Origin: Verrucomicrobiota bacterium
GTDB taxonomy: Bacteria; Verrucomicrobiota; Verrucomicrobiia; Limisphaerales; UBA11320
DNA length: 64,000 nt
Assembly: GCA_016199985.1 (NCBI GenBank)
Contig: JACQFQ010000006.1
Coordinates: 1 to 64,000 of the forward strand
Reading direction: 5' to 3'
In this document: positions 62,187-64,000 of the stretch, one piece after another
Position numbering within the stretch: position 1 is the stretch's first letter
Layout: every line of letters begins with the position of its first letter
Position numbers and translations under genes: made by a program
Notes under the pieces: model-generated
Seen by the model: only the letters and a program-made list of their open reading frames with translations
What the model was told of the DNA's origin: nothing
Databases searched by the model: none

Positions 62187-62377
62187 GTCTGTGATCCTCA
62201 GGGGGCGAGCCCCGACAGGACTTCATCCCCTCATCTTGCCATTTGCGCCCTGGCGCGATGTGGTCCAGGTTGTTCAACAGTAACAGAAAGGCCCCTTGCC
62301 CGGATTGCCTTTGGTGGGACGCGCAAGAAGTGTATCCAGGCCTGTCGTGTCCGGTGTTCCGCACCTTGCGATCCCCG

Positions 62378-62830
62378 ATGAACGAGCGCGCCATTCTTTT
62401 GGTGGAAGATAGCCCGGATGACCGGGAGCTGATGCTTCAGGCGTTGAGGCGGAGTCGGCCGGGCCAGGCGGTGGTGGCCATGGCGGACAGCGCGCAGGCT
62501 TTGGATCTCCTGCTTCCGCAGGCGGGGCGGGATCAGGCCCGCCTCCCCCTGCGCCCGGCGCTCGTCATTCTGGATCTGAAGATGCCCAAACTGAACGGGC
62601 TCGAGCTGCTCCGGAAGCTGCGCGAGCAGCCCGAGACCGCGCTCATCCCCGTGGTGATCCTCACATCTTCGGCCAACGCGGAGGACGTGGCGGAAGCGTA
62701 CACGTCCGGGGTCAATGGCTACGTTGTGAAGCCGGTCCAGTTCGATCGCTTTGTCCAGGTCATGGAGAGTATCTGCCGCTACTGGCTCGACTGCGACGCG
62801 CTCAGCGGGCTATGCCTGCTGAAACGATGA
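62378..62830 (+). CDS. Single-domain response regulator
   Basis: 150 residues, receiver domain only: 'ILLVEDSPDDRELMLQAL' near 6, phospho-acceptor Asp in 'ALVILDLKMPKLNGLELL' near 70, 'PVVILTSSANAEDV' and 'GVNGYVVKPVQFDRF'. The S-P-D-D-R-E and N-G-Y-V-V-K-P features are those of Rcp1/CheY-like regulators paired with phytochrome-type or hybrid kinases. No kinase is adjacent. The stop overlaps the next start by ATGA. Confidence 0.88.
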   Translation: MNERAILLVEDSPDDRELMLQALRRSRPGQAVVAMADSAQALDLLLPQAGRDQARLPLRPALVILDLKMPKLNGLELLRKLREQPETALIPVVILTSSANAEDVAEAYTSGVNGYVVKPVQFDRFVQVMESICRYWLDCDALSGLCLLKR

Positions 62831-63615
62831 ATGGACGTCCGCCTGAGCTCGACGCATTTCTTCGCCGGATCGGCGATGGGATTGTCTTTGGACAAGTTTG
62901 GATCCAGTCCGCTGTCGACGGGTTCCTGTTGCGCCAGGAGCAGGATCGCGCGCGCGCCATCGCCGAGTTGCGCGATGTCCCCGCCCAGAGCCTGCGCCTC
63001 CTGGCGCAATACAACGCCGCGGGCCAGTTCCGTCCGCTCCGTTCTTCGCCGGATCTGCAATCGGGATGGGTCCATCGCGCCGCGAATCCCGCCGCGCTGT
63101 ATGACGCTCTTCAGTTGCTCTACCCCGGCTCCCTGGCGGACTGGTTCGCGGGGCAACAGACCGAACCGCCCGTCACCTCGTTTGCGGATTTCGCGTCGCG
63201 CCAGAGCGGGATTTATCGATCCGTGGGAGCGCTGTCCGCCGGACTCGTGGAGCGCGTGACCCGCGCTTGCTGCGATCCGACGGTCTGCCTGAAGCGGCGT
63301 CTCTGGCGCGCGGGGGAACTCCCGAGCGACGTCGCCGAATCCAAAAGCCTCATCCCGTGCCTTGAGCCGTGCGCGATTCTGCTGGAGCTGAGTCGCCGCG
63401 CGACGAAGTTCGATCGCGAGACTTTGCTCCATGTGGGGGTGGGAGGGGAGGAACTGTCCACCCTCCGCGCCGCGCTGGAGGCTGTCCGAGATCGCCCTGA
63501 GGCGCGAGGCCGGCAAGCCGACTTCAACGACCCTCTCAATCCCCGCCGGATTCTCTGGTGCCTGAGCCGGCTTCCCGCGGCGCCGGGCGCGGACGACGCC
63601 GAAGAAAGCGGTTGA
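62827..63615 (+). CDS. Cysteine-rich protein, possibly DR2241-like (iron-sulfur)
   Basis: 262 residues. Cysteines appear as 'RACCDPTVCLKRRLW' near 160 and 'IPCLEPCAILLELSRR' near 185, a set of four or five that could hold a 4Fe-4S cluster; the layout recalls the DR2241 family, which is linked to sirohydrochlorin chelatase in other bacteria. The N-terminal 'AELRDVPAQSLRLLAQYNAA' is helical. It overlaps the response regulator gene by 4 bases. The family call comes from memory of the motif and is tentative. Confidence 0.5.
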   Translation: MNGRPPELDAFLRRIGDGIVFGQVWIQSAVDGFLLRQEQDRARAIAELRDVPAQSLRLLAQYNAAGQFRPLRSSPDLQSGWVHRAANPAALYDALQLLYPGSLADWFAGQQTEPPVTSFADFASRQSGIYRSVGALSAGLVERVTRACCDPTVCLKRRLWRAGELPSDVAESKSLIPCLEPCAILLELSRRATKFDRETLLHVGVGGEELSTLRAALEAVRDRPEARGRQADFNDPLNPRRILWCLSRLPAAPGADDAEESG

Positions 63616-63648
63616 AGTCGGGATCGGGGGCTTGCGAGGGTGGCCTCC

Positions 63649-64000
63649 ATGATCGACGGGCTCACGTTTGCGGCGCTTTCAGGCGCTTTCCTTGGCGTGG
63701 ATTGGACCACCTGGAAGGTCGTCGGGTGGCTGGGAAACATCTGCTTCTTCACGCGATTCGCGGTCCAATGGTACGCGACCGAGCGACGTCAACAGGTGGT
63801 CGTGCCCTCGGCTTTCTGGTGGCTGAGCCTCACGGGATGCCTCTGCCTTCTTTCCTACGCGTGCTTCGAGACGCGGAACGCCATTTTCATCTTCGCGAAC
63901 GCCTTCAGCTGGATCCCCTATATGCGAAACCTGGTGATCCATCATCGGAGCCGGCGCGCCGCGCGCTCCTGCGCGTGCGGCCTTCGCAGCCCGGTTCACG
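63649..64000 (+). CDS. LAB_N (lipid-A-disaccharide synthase N-terminal-like) membrane protein, cut by the window end
   Basis: From the ATG at 63649 the frame is open to the last base (117 codons). It contains 'KVVGWLGNICFFTRFAVQWY' followed by 'ERRQQVVVPSAFWWLSL' and 'SWIPYMRNLVIHH', which is the LAB_N domain pattern (W-x-G-x-x-x-F-x-x-R-F-x-x-Q-W ... V-P-x-x-F-W-x-x-S ... Y-x-R-N-L). Three membrane spans are readable. LAB_N proteins are often linked to lipid A or glycosylation genes; the partner would be just outside the window. Confidence 0.75.
   Translation, partial: MIDGLTFAALSGAFLGVDWTTWKVVGWLGNICFFTRFAVQWYATERRQQVVVPSAFWWLSLTGCLCLLSYACFETRNAIFIFANAFSWIPYMRNLVIHHRSRRAARSCACGLRSPVH

Overview
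The window looks like a chromosomal stretch from a free-living, high-GC member of the Verrucomicrobiota. This is an inference from gene content: a DUF1800/DUF1501 pair, very large secreted mosaics of Ig-like, HYR, CotH, lamin-tail and chitobiase-type domains, a decayed sigma factor with the order of motifs I associate with this phylum, and a recurring C-terminal module of the form 'Y-x-L-E-x-S-x-D-L-x-x-W ... F-Y-R'. No rRNA or ribosomal-protein operon is present to test the assignment. Housekeeping anchors are argH, rlmN, a U32 peptidase-family protein, two tRNAs, a dicarboxylate symporter and the start of a LAB_N membrane protein at the right edge.

Layout. 1-5.2 kb: a DUF3179 protein, a secreted zinc metalloprotease and a broken sigma factor. 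5.7-8.7 kb: a decayed mobile region at tRNA-Thr, with a truncated Ig-domain gene, two generations of integrase remnant, a duplicated tRNA 3' end and a small nucleotidyltransferase locus. 9-29.4 kb: argH and then mostly secreted giant proteins (CotH/LTD, SBBP-repeat, DUF1800/DUF1501, HYR), a ceramidase-like hydrolase and a DctA-type transporter. 29.4-34.3 kb: a U32 protein facing a TPR-multicopper oxidase fusion. 34.3-37.8 kb: an orphan RHS tip with a DUF6765-like C-terminal domain, interrupted by one in-frame stop, followed by a lipoprotein and a TPR/transglutaminase-like protein. 38-43.9 kb: a 1939-residue secreted thermolysin-family protein.

44.1-55.9 kb is a putative genomic island bounded by a 43-bp perfect repeat of the 3' end of tRNA-Lys. 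It carries a full high-affinity potassium system (a 27-residue ORF, kdpF, kdpA, kdpB, kdpC, two small membrane proteins, two Usp-like proteins, kdpD, kdpE). At its tRNA-proximal end lie decaying rcnR/csoR and rcnA genes around a G-tract operator, and at its distal end the tail of an apbE gene. KdpA has an unusual insertion made of three degenerate repeats just before a selectivity-filter loop.

56-64 kb returns to core-like genes: an FMN-binding protein with two DUF6662-like outer-membrane candidates in one operon, rlmN, a fused membrane/spermidine-synthase-like protein, a single-domain response regulator overlapping a cysteine-rich (DR2241-like) protein, and the start of a LAB_N protein.

The main candidates for something new are the two tRNA-bounded elements, the repeat-bearing KdpA, the RHS-tip/toxin/lipoprotein cassette, the TPR-multicopper oxidase fusion, and the related HYR and M4-peptidase megaproteins. 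Everything was read by eye; family names are recognised from motifs, not from database searches.
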